DNA of 41,926 bases, taken from positions 1-41,926 of the forward strand of contig JABXIM010000001.1 of assembly GCA_013373085.1 (NCBI GenBank). The letters run 5' to 3'. Under the pieces are notes generated by a model that saw nothing but the letters and a program-made list of their open reading frames with translations, made no database searches and was not told where the DNA came from. Made by a program: the position numbers and the translations under genes. Shown piece after piece: positions 26,293 through 34,306 of this stretch. The stretch is from Oceanospirillaceae bacterium. Its GTDB lineage: Bacteria > Pseudomonadota > Gammaproteobacteria > Pseudomonadales > Balneatricaceae. The first letter of the stretch is position 1. Each line of letters opens with the position of its first letter.

Positions 26293-27065
26293 CCGCGCAG
26301 GGGCTGGGATGGCAGCGACTGGGGCGTCGGGTGCTGCAGGGACTGGACCTGACGCTGGCGCCGGGAACGTTGACGGTGGTGCTTGGGCCCAATGGCGCCG
26401 GCAAGTCGACGCTGCTGCAGCTGCTGTCCGGACTGCAGCTGCCGTCAGCAGGAGCGGTGCTGCTCGACGGCAAAAACCTGTCCAGCTGGAGCGAGCCGCA
26501 GCGCGCCCGCCGTGTGGCGGTGATGACGCAGGATCAGCCGCTGGATTTTCCGTTCACTGTCGAGGAAGTCGTGCGGCTTGGAGCCTGGCCGTTGCAGCTG
26601 CCGAAGCCTGAAGAGCGGGCACACTGTCATCTCTGGCTGGAGCGGCTGGACCTCGACGCCCTGGCGACGCGCAATTACCTGCAGCTGTCCGGCGGCGAAC
26701 GGCAGCGGGTGCAGCTGGCGCGGGTGCTGGCGCAATGCGGCGGTGACACCGGAGCGCTGCTGCTGGACGAACCCGTCAGTGCCATGGATCTGCGCCATCA
26801 ACACCTGTGCCTGCGGCAGCTGCGCCGGCTCGCCAATACCGGCCTGGCGGTACTGCTGATCCTGCATGATCTGTCGCTGGCGGCCCACTACGGCGACCGG
26901 GTGTTGCTGCTGAAGGGCGGGCAGACGCTGGCGCAGGGCCCGGTCGGCGAGGTCATGACCGGTCCGCGGCTCAGCGCGCTGTATGACGTTGGAGTGGACG
27001 TCAGCTTCGCAGACGGAACCCCGCGATTCCGCTCATTCGTCGAGGATGACGCCTTCTTCCAGTAG
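26283..27065 (+). CDS. ABC transporter ATP-binding protein, HmuV/BtuD type
   Basis: A 260-residue ATPase. Walker A is GPNGAGKST at about 34-42, the Q-loop is in MTQDQPLDFPFTVEEVV, the signature is LSGGERQRVQLARVL, Walker B is ALLLDEPVSAMD and the switch histidine is in ILHDLSLAAHYGDRVLLL. It is the partner of the upstream permease, whose stop it overlaps by 10 nt. The similarity is nearest to hemin importers (HmuV). Its last 33 nt overlap the 3' end of the convergent kinase gene. Confidence 0.9.
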   Translation: MVLTAQGLGWQRLGRRVLQGLDLTLAPGTLTVVLGPNGAGKSTLLQLLSGLQLPSAGAVLLDGKNLSSWSEPQRARRVAVMTQDQPLDFPFTVEEVVRLGAWPLQLPKPEERAHCHLWLERLDLDALATRNYLQLSGGERQRVQLARVLAQCGGDTGALLLDEPVSAMDLRHQHLCLRQLRRLANTGLAVLLILHDLSLAAHYGDRVLLLKGGQTLAQGPVGEVMTGPRLSALYDVGVDVSFADGTPRFRSFVEDDAFFQ

Positions 27066-28565
27066 CCGTGTGGTCAGGTGATCGAGCGCCTCGTCGTCAT
27101 CGGTGTAGACGGACAGGGTGTAGCTCAGCTCCCTGTCATCCAGCGGGTGCTGCATTTTTTTCTGCTGGTGCATGACCTTGATGTCCGCGTCCGAGGCATC
27201 GGTGCCGCTGGCCTGGCGGCGCTTGAGGCGAGCCTCGATCAGCTTCTGTTCACAATGGCAGCTGATAATACGGAATGGGACATCCAGTGAGCGGGCCAGC
27301 TCGGCATAGCTCAGGCGCGGTCTCTGGCGGATAAAGGTGGCATCGACGATCACGGTGTAGCCGGCACGCAGCATGGCCCGAGTGGTCTCGAACAGCTGGT
27401 GGTAGGTGCGGATGTTCATCTCCTGGCCGTAGAGTTCCAGCTTTTCGCCCTTGCGGCTCAGTTCCCGGTAGAGGCGCTTGCGCTCGATATCGGAGCGGAT
27501 GCGGATGGCGTCGATGCGTTCGACCAGCTGCGCGCTGATATGACTTTTACCGCTGCCGGAGAGGCCGTGCATCAGCAGCAGCGCCGGTTTGGGATGGCGG
27601 GCATAGAGCTGCGCCAGCCGCAGATAGCGGCGGAAGGTCTCGATGTCCTTGTGTTCGCCGAGCATCGCCACCTTGGCCCGGACCATGGCGCGGTAGGCCT
27701 TGTAAAAGTTCAGCAGCTTCAGGGACTTGTAGTCGCCGGTCAGCTCCAGATAGCGGTTCAGCAGGCGGTGGGCCCAGCGGAACTGGCCATTGGCCTCCAG
27801 GTCCATCAGCAGGAACGCCAGATCGCAGATGGTGTCGATCCAGCGGAACTGCAGGTTGAATTCGATGCAGTCGAACAGCCGCAGCTTGTCGTGGAACAGG
27901 GTGATGTTGGCCAGGTGCAGATCACCGTGACACTCGCAGACGTGGCCCTCGGTCTTGCGCTGGCGGATGACGTCGGTGAGGTCGCGAAACTGTTGTGCGG
28001 TCTGCTGCGACAGTTGCTGCACCGCCGACCAGTCATCGGGGTCTTGCAGCACTTCGCGCAGGTGCATGAAGTTGTCCGAGACCACTTCCCAGATGGTCTC
28101 GGGCTCGCCCCAGGGGCTGTCGGAGGCGACGATGGGCACCTTCTGGTGAAACTCGGCAATCTGCACCGCCAGGGCGTCGATCCAGGCTGGTTCGAAGCGT
28201 TTCTGCTGCAGCAGCAGATCGAGACGCAGCTCGGTGTCGAACTGGCGCATGCGTACGGCGTACTCGAACGGCTCGCCGTCACCGTCCATAAGGGGCTGTG
28301 ACGGGGTGCCGGTGATGGGCACGATCTCGAGGTAGATATCCGGCGCGAGGCGGCGGTTGAGCCGCAGCTCTTCCTCGCAGAAGTGATGGCGCTTGTCGAG
28401 GCTGGTGAAGTCGAGGAAGCCGAAGTCGACGGGCTTCTTCACCTTGTAGGCGTACTCGCCGGTGAGCAGCAGCCAGGAGATATGCGTTTCGATGACGCGA
28501 ATGTCCCCGGTGGCGTGCGAATAAGCCGCCGGATCGCGAAGTGATTGAATAAATTCAGGAAACAT
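27033..28565 (-). CDS. Two-domain kinase: aminoglycoside phosphotransferase-like plus P-loop kinase
   Basis: A 510-residue protein of the bifunctional APH-like/ATP-binding family. Residues 1 to about 320 resemble an aminoglycoside phosphotransferase/choline kinase fold (YAYKVKKPVDFGFLDF; catalytic CHGDLHLANI near 212; metal-binding DCIEFN). Residues about 330-510 form a P-loop kinase like gluconate or polynucleotide kinases (Walker A GLSGSGKS near 335; VDATF). The substrate is unknown. The start MFPEFIQSL at 28565 lies 45 nt from the divergent mrcB start. The same frame stays open antisense to mrcB for over 700 codons, which I reject as coding. Its 3' end overlaps the ABC ATPase gene by 33 nt. 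Confidence 0.85.
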   Translation of the reverse strand: MFPEFIQSLRDPAAYSHATGDIRVIETHISWLLLTGEYAYKVKKPVDFGFLDFTSLDKRHHFCEEELRLNRRLAPDIYLEIVPITGTPSQPLMDGDGEPFEYAVRMRQFDTELRLDLLLQQKRFEPAWIDALAVQIAEFHQKVPIVASDSPWGEPETIWEVVSDNFMHLREVLQDPDDWSAVQQLSQQTAQQFRDLTDVIRQRKTEGHVCECHGDLHLANITLFHDKLRLFDCIEFNLQFRWIDTICDLAFLLMDLEANGQFRWAHRLLNRYLELTGDYKSLKLLNFYKAYRAMVRAKVAMLGEHKDIETFRRYLRLAQLYARHPKPALLLMHGLSGSGKSHISAQLVERIDAIRIRSDIERKRLYRELSRKGEKLELYGQEMNIRTYHQLFETTRAMLRAGYTVIVDATFIRQRPRLSYAELARSLDVPFRIISCHCEQKLIEARLKRRQASGTDASDADIKVMHQQKKMQHPLDDRELSYTLSVYTDDDEALDHLTTRLLEEGVILDE

Positions 28566-28610
28566 AGAATCCCGGTATCGCGCGATTGGGTAAGGAATTA
28601 TACTGAGCCG

Positions 28611-30959
28611 ATGACAAAAAAGAGAGCCTCCGCTAAAAAACCTGGCCCTTCCGGCCGCAAAGGCAAAACCGCACGCAAAGCTCCCAGACGCTCTTTCAGG
28701 TCGGCGCTGTTCGGCTTTCTGCTCAAGCTGACGCTGGTTTTGAGCGTTTTCGCCGCCATCGGGCTGGCCTATCTCGATATGCAGGTCCGCGACAAGTTCG
28801 AGGGCAAGCGCTGGGCCCTTCCGGCCAAGGTCTATGGCCGTCCGCTGGAACTCTACCCGGGGCAGCCCTTGGCAATGGACGACCTCAAGGCCGAACTCAA
28901 GGGCCTCGGTTATCGCTTCGTCAAGAGTGCCAGTGGTCCCGGACAGGCCGAGTGGGCCAGTTCGCGGGTACGCCTGCACACCCGGGGGTTCGTTTTTCCC
29001 GACGGCTACGAGCCGTCCCGCGATCTGCTGCTGGACTTCCGCGGTGGCACCCTGTCCCGGGTCCGCGACGCCAGTGGCAACCTGCCGCTGGCCCGGCTGG
29101 AACCGGTGCTGGTCGGAGGTATCTACCCCAACAGCAACGAAGACCGCGACCTGATCAGGCTGTCTGAAGCGCCGCCCTATCTGGCGGAAGCGCTGATCGG
29201 CATCGAGGACCGCAGCTTCTACGATCACCACGGCATCTCGCTCAAGGGTATCGCCCGTGCCATGTGGGTCAACATTCAGGCCGGTCGTTTCGTTCAGGGT
29301 GGCAGTACCCTGACGCAGCAGCTGATCAAGAATTTCTATCTTACCGCCGATCGCACCCTGGCGCGCAAGCTGCTGGAAGTGCCGATGGCGGTGCTGCTGG
29401 AGCTGCATTACAGCAAGGACGAGATCCTGGAAGCTTACCTCAACGAGGTTTACCTGGGCCAGTCGGGCGCTCGGGCCATTCACGGCTTCGGGCTCGGCAG
29501 TCAGTACTATTTCGGCCGTCCGATCCAGGAACTGCAGTTGCATCAGGTGGCGCTGCTGGCCGGGCTGGTCAAGGGCCCGTCCTACTTCGATCCGCGGCGC
29601 CACCCGGAACGCGCCAAGCAGCGTCGTGACCTGGTGCTGTCGATACTGGCCGAACGTGGCCAGATCACGCCGCAACAGCTGGCTGAGGCGCAGGCCCGCG
29701 GGCTCGACGTCGTTCAGTCCAAGAGCCTGCAGAAGGGGGCTTATCCGGCTTACCTCGACCTGGTGAAGCGACAGCTGCGCGAGGATTACCGCGAGGAGGA
29801 TCTCAGCTCCGAGGGGCTGAGGGTCTTCACCAGCCTGGATCCCATCGTGCACCGGCGTGCCGAAGAGGCGATGGTGGAAACCACCGATCAGCTGGTGAAG
29901 CGGTACGGCAAGAAGCTCGAGGGGCTGCAGGGCAGCATGGTGGTCACCGATCCTCAGACCGGCGATGCGCTGGCGATCATCGGCGGTCGCGATACCCGCT
30001 TTCAGGGCTTCAACCGGGCCCTCGATGCCGATCGCTCCATCGGTTCCCTGGTCAAGCCCGCGGTCTATCTGGCGGCGCTGGAGCAGGGCTATACCCTGGC
30101 CAGTCCGATCGAGGACGAGCCGGTGCGGCTGAAATTGCCCAATGGCGATGTCTGGGCGCCGGACAACTTCGATCACCAGGCCCATGGTGTAGTGCCGCTG
30201 CACCGGGCGCTGGCCAAATCCTACAACCTGGCGACCGCCCACCTGGGCCTCGATATCGGCGTCGACAAGGTTGTCGACATGCTGCACAGGCTCGGTCTGG
30301 AGCGGGATATCAACGCCTATCCGGCGCTGTTGCTCGGAGGGCAGACGATGTCGCCGGTGGAAGTGGCAAACATCTACCAGACACTGGCGGCCAATGGCTT
30401 CCAGACCCCGTTGCGTGCGATCAGAATGGTGACCGACGCCGATGGCCAGGAGCTGTCGCGCTATCCCTTCAAGGTGCGCCAGACGGTGCCGGTGGAGCTG
30501 GTTCACCTGATCCAGTACGCGATGCAGGAAGTGGTGCGCGAAGGGACGGCACGCTACGCCTACAGCCAGCTGCCGGCGGACCTGAATATCGCCGGCAAGA
30601 CCGGCACTTCGAACAATCAGCGTGACAGCTGGTTTGCCGGTTTCACTGGCAACCGCCTGGCGGTGGTATGGCTGGGGCGGGACGACAATGCGCCGATGCC
30701 AATCACCGGCTCCAGCGGTGCCCTGCGGGTCTGGACTGACTTCATGCGCCGCGAACATCCACAGCCGTACCTGGCGACGCGACCCGACGACATCGAATAT
30801 GTCTGGGTCGATGATGCCACCGGCCTGCGCTCGGGACAGTACTGCGATGGCGCACGGCAGCTGCCGTTCCTGGTCGGCACGGCACCACAGCAGGGCATCG
30901 ACTGCGGTGGCAACCCGGTGCAGCAGTCGGTGGACTGGTTCCGTAACTGGTTCCGCTGA
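28611..30959 (+). CDS. mrcB: Penicillin-binding protein 1B (bifunctional transglycosylase/transpeptidase)
   Basis: A 782-residue class A PBP. It has a basic cytoplasmic N-terminus rich in Lys (1-35), one transmembrane helix (about 40-60) and a UB2H-like domain (about 70-155, where the outer membrane activator LpoB docks). The GT51 glycosyltransferase has ALIGIEDRSFYDHHG and GGSTLTQQLIKN. The transpeptidase has the active serine in DRSIGSLVKPAVYL (SxxK), SYN in AKSYNLATAHLG and the KTG motif IAGKTGTSNNQRDSWF. ATG 28611 is chosen as the start; the frame is open upstream but that part overlaps the divergent kinase gene. The lipoprotein gene follows after 74 nt. Confidence 0.95.
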   Translation: MTKKRASAKKPGPSGRKGKTARKAPRRSFRSALFGFLLKLTLVLSVFAAIGLAYLDMQVRDKFEGKRWALPAKVYGRPLELYPGQPLAMDDLKAELKGLGYRFVKSASGPGQAEWASSRVRLHTRGFVFPDGYEPSRDLLLDFRGGTLSRVRDASGNLPLARLEPVLVGGIYPNSNEDRDLIRLSEAPPYLAEALIGIEDRSFYDHHGISLKGIARAMWVNIQAGRFVQGGSTLTQQLIKNFYLTADRTLARKLLEVPMAVLLELHYSKDEILEAYLNEVYLGQSGARAIHGFGLGSQYYFGRPIQELQLHQVALLAGLVKGPSYFDPRRHPERAKQRRDLVLSILAERGQITPQQLAEAQARGLDVVQSKSLQKGAYPAYLDLVKRQLREDYREEDLSSEGLRVFTSLDPIVHRRAEEAMVETTDQLVKRYGKKLEGLQGSMVVTDPQTGDALAIIGGRDTRFQGFNRALDADRSIGSLVKPAVYLAALEQGYTLASPIEDEPVRLKLPNGDVWAPDNFDHQAHGVVPLHRALAKSYNLATAHLGLDIGVDKVVDMLHRLGLERDINAYPALLLGGQTMSPVEVANIYQTLAANGFQTPLRAIRMVTDADGQELSRYPFKVRQTVPVELVHLIQYAMQEVVREGTARYAYSQLPADLNIAGKTGTSNNQRDSWFAGFTGNRLAVVWLGRDDNAPMPITGSSGALRVWTDFMRREHPQPYLATRPDDIEYVWVDDATGLRSGQYCDGARQLPFLVGTAPQQGIDCGGNPVQQSVDWFRNWFR

Positions 30960-31033
30960 GCCGCCATGTCCGAACCGGTTGCAACATGCGCGCTGCGGTG
31001 CAACAGTAGCCCACCGAAGACTTCAGCAACGGG

Positions 31034-31642
31034 ATGATGACGATGTACCGAATGAGACTGGGATTTCTCGCGGGTGTGGCTCTGCTGGCCGGTTGTGCCG
31101 GCCCCGGTGTCTATCAGCCGCCGGTGGAAGATCGCAGTGGCAGCGCCCCGCCGCCTAGGGTGGAGCGCGGTACCGGCGTGACCGTGACGCCCGTCTACGA
31201 CGAGCCGGTCATCAGCCGGCAGCGCCTCGAGGGCGACGCCGGGCTTTCGGTACAGCCCCTGTCTCCGCCGGACGACTCGCCTGCGTCGATTCCGACGCCC
31301 GAGGCCGCGGCGCCGGCATCGAATAACCCCGCCGTCGTTGCGCTGCTTGACAGCGCCCGCCAGCAGCAGGCTTCAGGCTCCCTGGGGGCTGCCCAGAGCA
31401 GTCTCGAGCGTGCGCAGCGTATTGCCCCGCGGGATCCGCAGGTCTATTACCAGCTCGCCGAACTCCAGCGGCAGATGCAGAAATATGATGAAGCCGAGCA
31501 ACTGGCTCGCAGGGGCGTGGCGGTCGCCGGAGGCCAGCCTGATGCATTGCGCCGCCTGTGGCTGCTGATCGCCAATATCCGCAAGGACGCCGGCGACCTG
31601 AATGGAGCGCGGGACGCGCTGGAGCAGGCGCGGCGCTATTGA
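31034..31642 (+). CDS. TPR-containing lipoprotein
   Basis: A 202-residue putative outer membrane lipoprotein. The signal peptide is MRLGFLAGVALLAGC with lipobox LLAGC (Cys about residue 21). A low-complexity Pro/Ser linker (about 30-100) follows, then about two tetratricopeptide repeats (AVVALLDSARQQQASGSLGAAQSSLERAQRIAP and PQVYYQLAELQRQMQKYDEAEQLARRG). Its position directly after mrcB suggests a role near the PBP1B complex or cell envelope, as an inference from context. Three in-frame ATGs (31034, 31037, 31043) are possible starts; the first is shown. Confidence 0.8.
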   Translation: MMTMYRMRLGFLAGVALLAGCAGPGVYQPPVEDRSGSAPPPRVERGTGVTVTPVYDEPVISRQRLEGDAGLSVQPLSPPDDSPASIPTPEAAAPASNNPAVVALLDSARQQQASGSLGAAQSSLERAQRIAPRDPQVYYQLAELQRQMQKYDEAEQLARRGVAVAGGQPDALRRLWLLIANIRKDAGDLNGARDALEQARRY

Positions 31643-31646
31643 TATC

Positions 31647-31698
31647 GGCTTGACCCCGGCGTCGGATCAGGCGCCGGATCAGGCGCCGGGGTCAAGCC
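31647..31698. terminator. Long inverted repeat between convergent genes, likely bidirectional terminator
   Basis: A perfect 15-bp stem (GGCTTGACCCCGGCG at 31647-31661 with 31684-31698) begins 4 nt after the lipoprotein stop. The 22-nt loop holds a tandem repeat GGATCAGGCGCC. Only a short T run follows on the plus strand, so efficiency is uncertain. Confidence 0.6.
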
Positions 31699-31741
31699 TG
31701 CGCCTTTGCTGGTTTGGCACAGGTTGGGTGCAGGCGCAGGC

Positions 31742-32338
31742 TCACGTGCGACGGGCGCTGATACCCAGACTGATCAATGGCAGGCATAAGGCGAGCGCCA
31801 GCAGGTGCAATGTCTCCTGCCGCCAGGCCGGTAGCAGAGTCGAGGGGCCGAACAGCAGCAATGCGACAGCCGCGACCAGGGTACCTGCCAGCGCCAGCAA
31901 CTGCGATCGCCCCCTTTCCCCCCGGATGACCCCCGCCAGCAACGCCAGGCAGATGAGCAGCGCCAGCACCTGGCTGTACTGTTCGCCGGTGCCGAATCTG
32001 CGAAACAGCTCGAACAGCGCGAAACAGCCCAGCAGCCAGCGACCCCAGGTCGCGCGTGACCAGTCGAGGCGGAAACCTCGCGCCGCCACGGCCAGTGCGA
32101 ACAACGGCAGGCCGGCGTAGAACGCCAGGTTCTCCAGCATCAGGCGCAGCGTTTGCTGGTCGGGTCCGCTGCTGGACAGCAAAAGCCGCCCCAGCATCGA
32201 CAGTGCCAGTGCCAGTGCCCCGAGGCTCATCACGCCAAGGGTGGTTGCGGCGCCATCTCCCTGCGACTTGCGATAGAGCAGGGCGGTACTGCCGAGCGCA
32301 CTGCCCAGCAGTACCAGTTGCGACAGCAGCAGTATCAT
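31742..32338 (-). CDS. Hypothetical multi-pass membrane protein after hemL
   Basis: A 198-residue protein with about six hydrophobic helices (near 3-22, 32-52, 70-88, 100-115, 122-138 and 145-190) and a basic end (SARRT). I do not recognise a family. The start ATG overlaps the hemL stop (ATGA, 32335-32338), so it is translated with hemL and is the last gene of the ClC-thiE-hemL run. A role tied to tetrapyrrole synthesis cannot be claimed from sequence. Confidence 0.7.
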   Translation of the reverse strand: MILLLSQLVLLGSALGSTALLYRKSQGDGAATTLGVMSLGALALALSMLGRLLLSSSGPDQQTLRLMLENLAFYAGLPLFALAVAARGFRLDWSRATWGRWLLGCFALFELFRRFGTGEQYSQVLALLICLALLAGVIRGERGRSQLLALAGTLVAAVALLLFGPSTLLPAWRQETLHLLALALCLPLISLGISARRT

Positions 32339-33618
32339 CCGAGGCGACTGAATACGCGATCGGCCGCCGCCAGGGTGGCCTCGATATCCTGCTGGCTGTG
32401 GGCGGCTGAGATGAAGCCGGCCTCGAACGCCGACGGCGCCAGGTAAACGCCCTCCTCCAGCATGCCGTGGAAGAAGCGACCGAAGCGCTCGGCGTCGCAG
32501 CTGGTGGCCTGGCTGAAGCTGGTCACCTGGGACAGGTCGGTGAAAAAGAGACCGAACATGCCGCCTACCTGGCTGGTGGTGAACGGAATGCGGTGGCTCA
32601 GCGCCACGGCCTCGAGCCCCTGGGTGAGCAGTTCCGCCTTGGCGGCCAGCTGTTCGTGGAAGCCCGGCGTCGAGATGGCGTTGAGCATGGTCAGGCCCGC
32701 GGCCATTGCCAGCGGGTTGCCGGACAGGGTGCCGGCCTGATAGACGGGCCCCAGCGGCGCGATAAATTCCATGATCTCGCGTTTGCCACCGAAGGCCCCG
32801 ACCGGCAGGCCGCCGCCGATAACCTTGCCGAGGGTGGTCAGGTCCGGCGTGATGCCATAGTGTGCCTGGGCGCCGCCCAGGGCGACGCGGAAGCCGGTCA
32901 TCACCTCGTCGAAGATCAGCACGCTGCCATACTGGTTGCAGACCTCGCGCAGCCCTTCCAGGAAACCGGGTACCGGCGGGATGCAGTTCATGTTGCCGGC
33001 GACCGGCTCGACGATGATGCAGGCAACCTGATCGCCAACCTCGGCGAAAGCCTGGCGCACACTGTCGATGTCGTTGTAGTTCAGGGTAATGGTGTGCTCG
33101 GCCAGAGCTGCCGGTACCCCCGGTGAGTTGGGCTCGCCCAGGGTCAGGGCGCCGGAGCCCGCCTTCACCAGCAGCGAATCCGAGTGGCCGTGGTAGCAGC
33201 CCTCGAACTTGACGATCTTGTCACGGCCGGTAAAACCGCGGGCCAAGCGAATGGCGCTCATCGTCGCCTCGGTTCCGGAGTTGACCATGCGCACCATCTC
33301 GATCGACGGCATCAGCTCGCAGACCTTGTCGGCCATTTCGATCTCGATCGCGGTCGGAGCACCGAATCCGGTGCCGTGGTCCAGCGCGGCGCGGATGGCA
33401 TCGATGACCTCGGGGGCGTTGTGGCCGAGAATCATCGGGCCCCAGGAACCGACATAATCGATGTAGCGCTTGTCATCCTCATCGAACAGGTAGGCGCCCT
33501 CGCCATGCTTGAAGAACAGCGGGGTGCCGCCGACGCCTTTGAAGGCACGGACCGGAGAGTTGACGCCACCGGGGATGTGCTGCTGGGCGGCCTGGAACAG
33601 GGCTTCGGAACGGGACAT
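32335..33618 (-). CDS. hemL: Glutamate-1-semialdehyde 2,1-aminomutase
   Basis: A 427-residue PLP enzyme that converts glutamate-1-semialdehyde to 5-aminolevulinate, the start of haem and corrinoid synthesis by the C5 route. It has an N-terminal [16 protein letters not shown], the gating segment [34 protein letters not shown], and the PLP lysine in [18 protein letters not shown] (about K265). Length matches the family. It lies 21 nt after thiE and overlaps the membrane gene downstream. Confidence 0.97.
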   Translation of the reverse strand: MSRSEALFQAAQQHIPGGVNSPVRAFKGVGGTPLFFKHGEGAYLFDEDDKRYIDYVGSWGPMILGHNAPEVIDAIRAALDHGTGFGAPTAIEIEMADKVCELMPSIEMVRMVNSGTEATMSAIRLARGFTGRDKIVKFEGCYHGHSDSLLVKAGSGALTLGEPNSPGVPAALAEHTITLNYNDIDSVRQAFAEVGDQVACIIVEPVAGNMNCIPPVPGFLEGLREVCNQYGSVLIFDEVMTGFRVALGGAQAHYGITPDLTTLGKVIGGGLPVGAFGGKREIMEFIAPLGPVYQAGTLSGNPLAMAAGLTMLNAISTPGFHEQLAAKAELLTQGLEAVALSHRIPFTTSQVGGMFGLFFTDLSQVTSFSQATSCDAERFGRFFHGMLEEGVYLAPSAFEAGFISAAHSQQDIEATLAAADRVFSRLG

Positions 33619-33639
33619 GCGGATACCTTCCCTCTGAAA

Positions 33640-34266
33640 TTAGAACTGCTGGCTGAAACGTTGCGCCTGGCGGCGGATGTCGGCCGCAGCGAAAAGTGCG
33701 TGAATCACGGCGATCATGCTGGCGCCGGCTTCGGATACCTGGCGGGCATTATCCATGCTAATGCCGCCGATCGCCACCACCGGCAGGCCGACTTCCTGGG
33801 CGGCCCGCGGCAGCAGCGACAGCGGTGCGGGCCTGGCATCGGGCTTGGTTCGGGACGGGAAGAAGGCGCCAAAGGCGACATAGTCCGCCCCCTCGTCCCG
33901 GGCCTGAAGCGCCAGCGCAAGGCTGTCATGACAAGTGGCGCCGATGACTGCATCCGGGCCCAGACGCTTGCGCGCCGCGGCGATGGACCCATCGCTCTGG
34001 CCCAGGTGCACGCCGTGCGCTTCACTCGCCAGTGCCAGCTCGAGGTCGTCGTTGATCAGCAGAGGCCGCTCGAAACGCTCGCAAAGGTCGCGCAGAAGCA
34101 GTGCCTGGCGCAGGCGGCGTTCGGCATCCTGGCTCTTGTCTCGGTACTGCACGATGGCGGCACCGCCTTCGAGCGCGGCCTCGACGCTGGCGACCAGGGT
34201 GCGGTCATCGGGCATCAGGTGGCTGTCGGTGATGGCGTAGAGGCCGTGCAGGCTGTAAGCGGTCAT
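33640..34266 (-). CDS. thiE: Thiamine-phosphate synthase
   Basis: A 208-residue TIM-barrel enzyme that joins HMP-pyrophosphate and the thiazole phosphate into thiamine phosphate. It has GLYAITDSHL, IVQYRDKSQD, LLINDDLELAL, GVHLGQSDG, GATCHDSLALAL, the pyrophosphate loop AFGAFFPSRTKPDA and VAIGGISMDN. The start MTAYSLHG has AGGA 7 nt upstream; an upstream TTG is less likely. In Pseudomonas a thiD gene precedes thiE and hemL; here a ClC channel gene stands in that place, 40 nt upstream. Confidence 0.95.
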   Translation of the reverse strand: MTAYSLHGLYAITDSHLMPDDRTLVASVEAALEGGAAIVQYRDKSQDAERRLRQALLLRDLCERFERPLLINDDLELALASEAHGVHLGQSDGSIAAARKRLGPDAVIGATCHDSLALALQARDEGADYVAFGAFFPSRTKPDARPAPLSLLPRAAQEVGLPVVAIGGISMDNARQVSEAGASMIAVIHALFAAADIRRQAQRFSQQF

Positions 34267-34306
34267 GACGGAATCCTGTGGCAATGGGTGAATGTTCGCG
34301 CCGGCG

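Noticed and set aside
28566-30758. Open minus-strand frame of more than 700 codons continuing upstream of the kinase gene
   Set aside because: It lies antisense to mrcB, whose protein is certain; the translated sequence (rich in H, Q, R, G) has no family resemblance and is the usual shadow of a G+C-rich gene.
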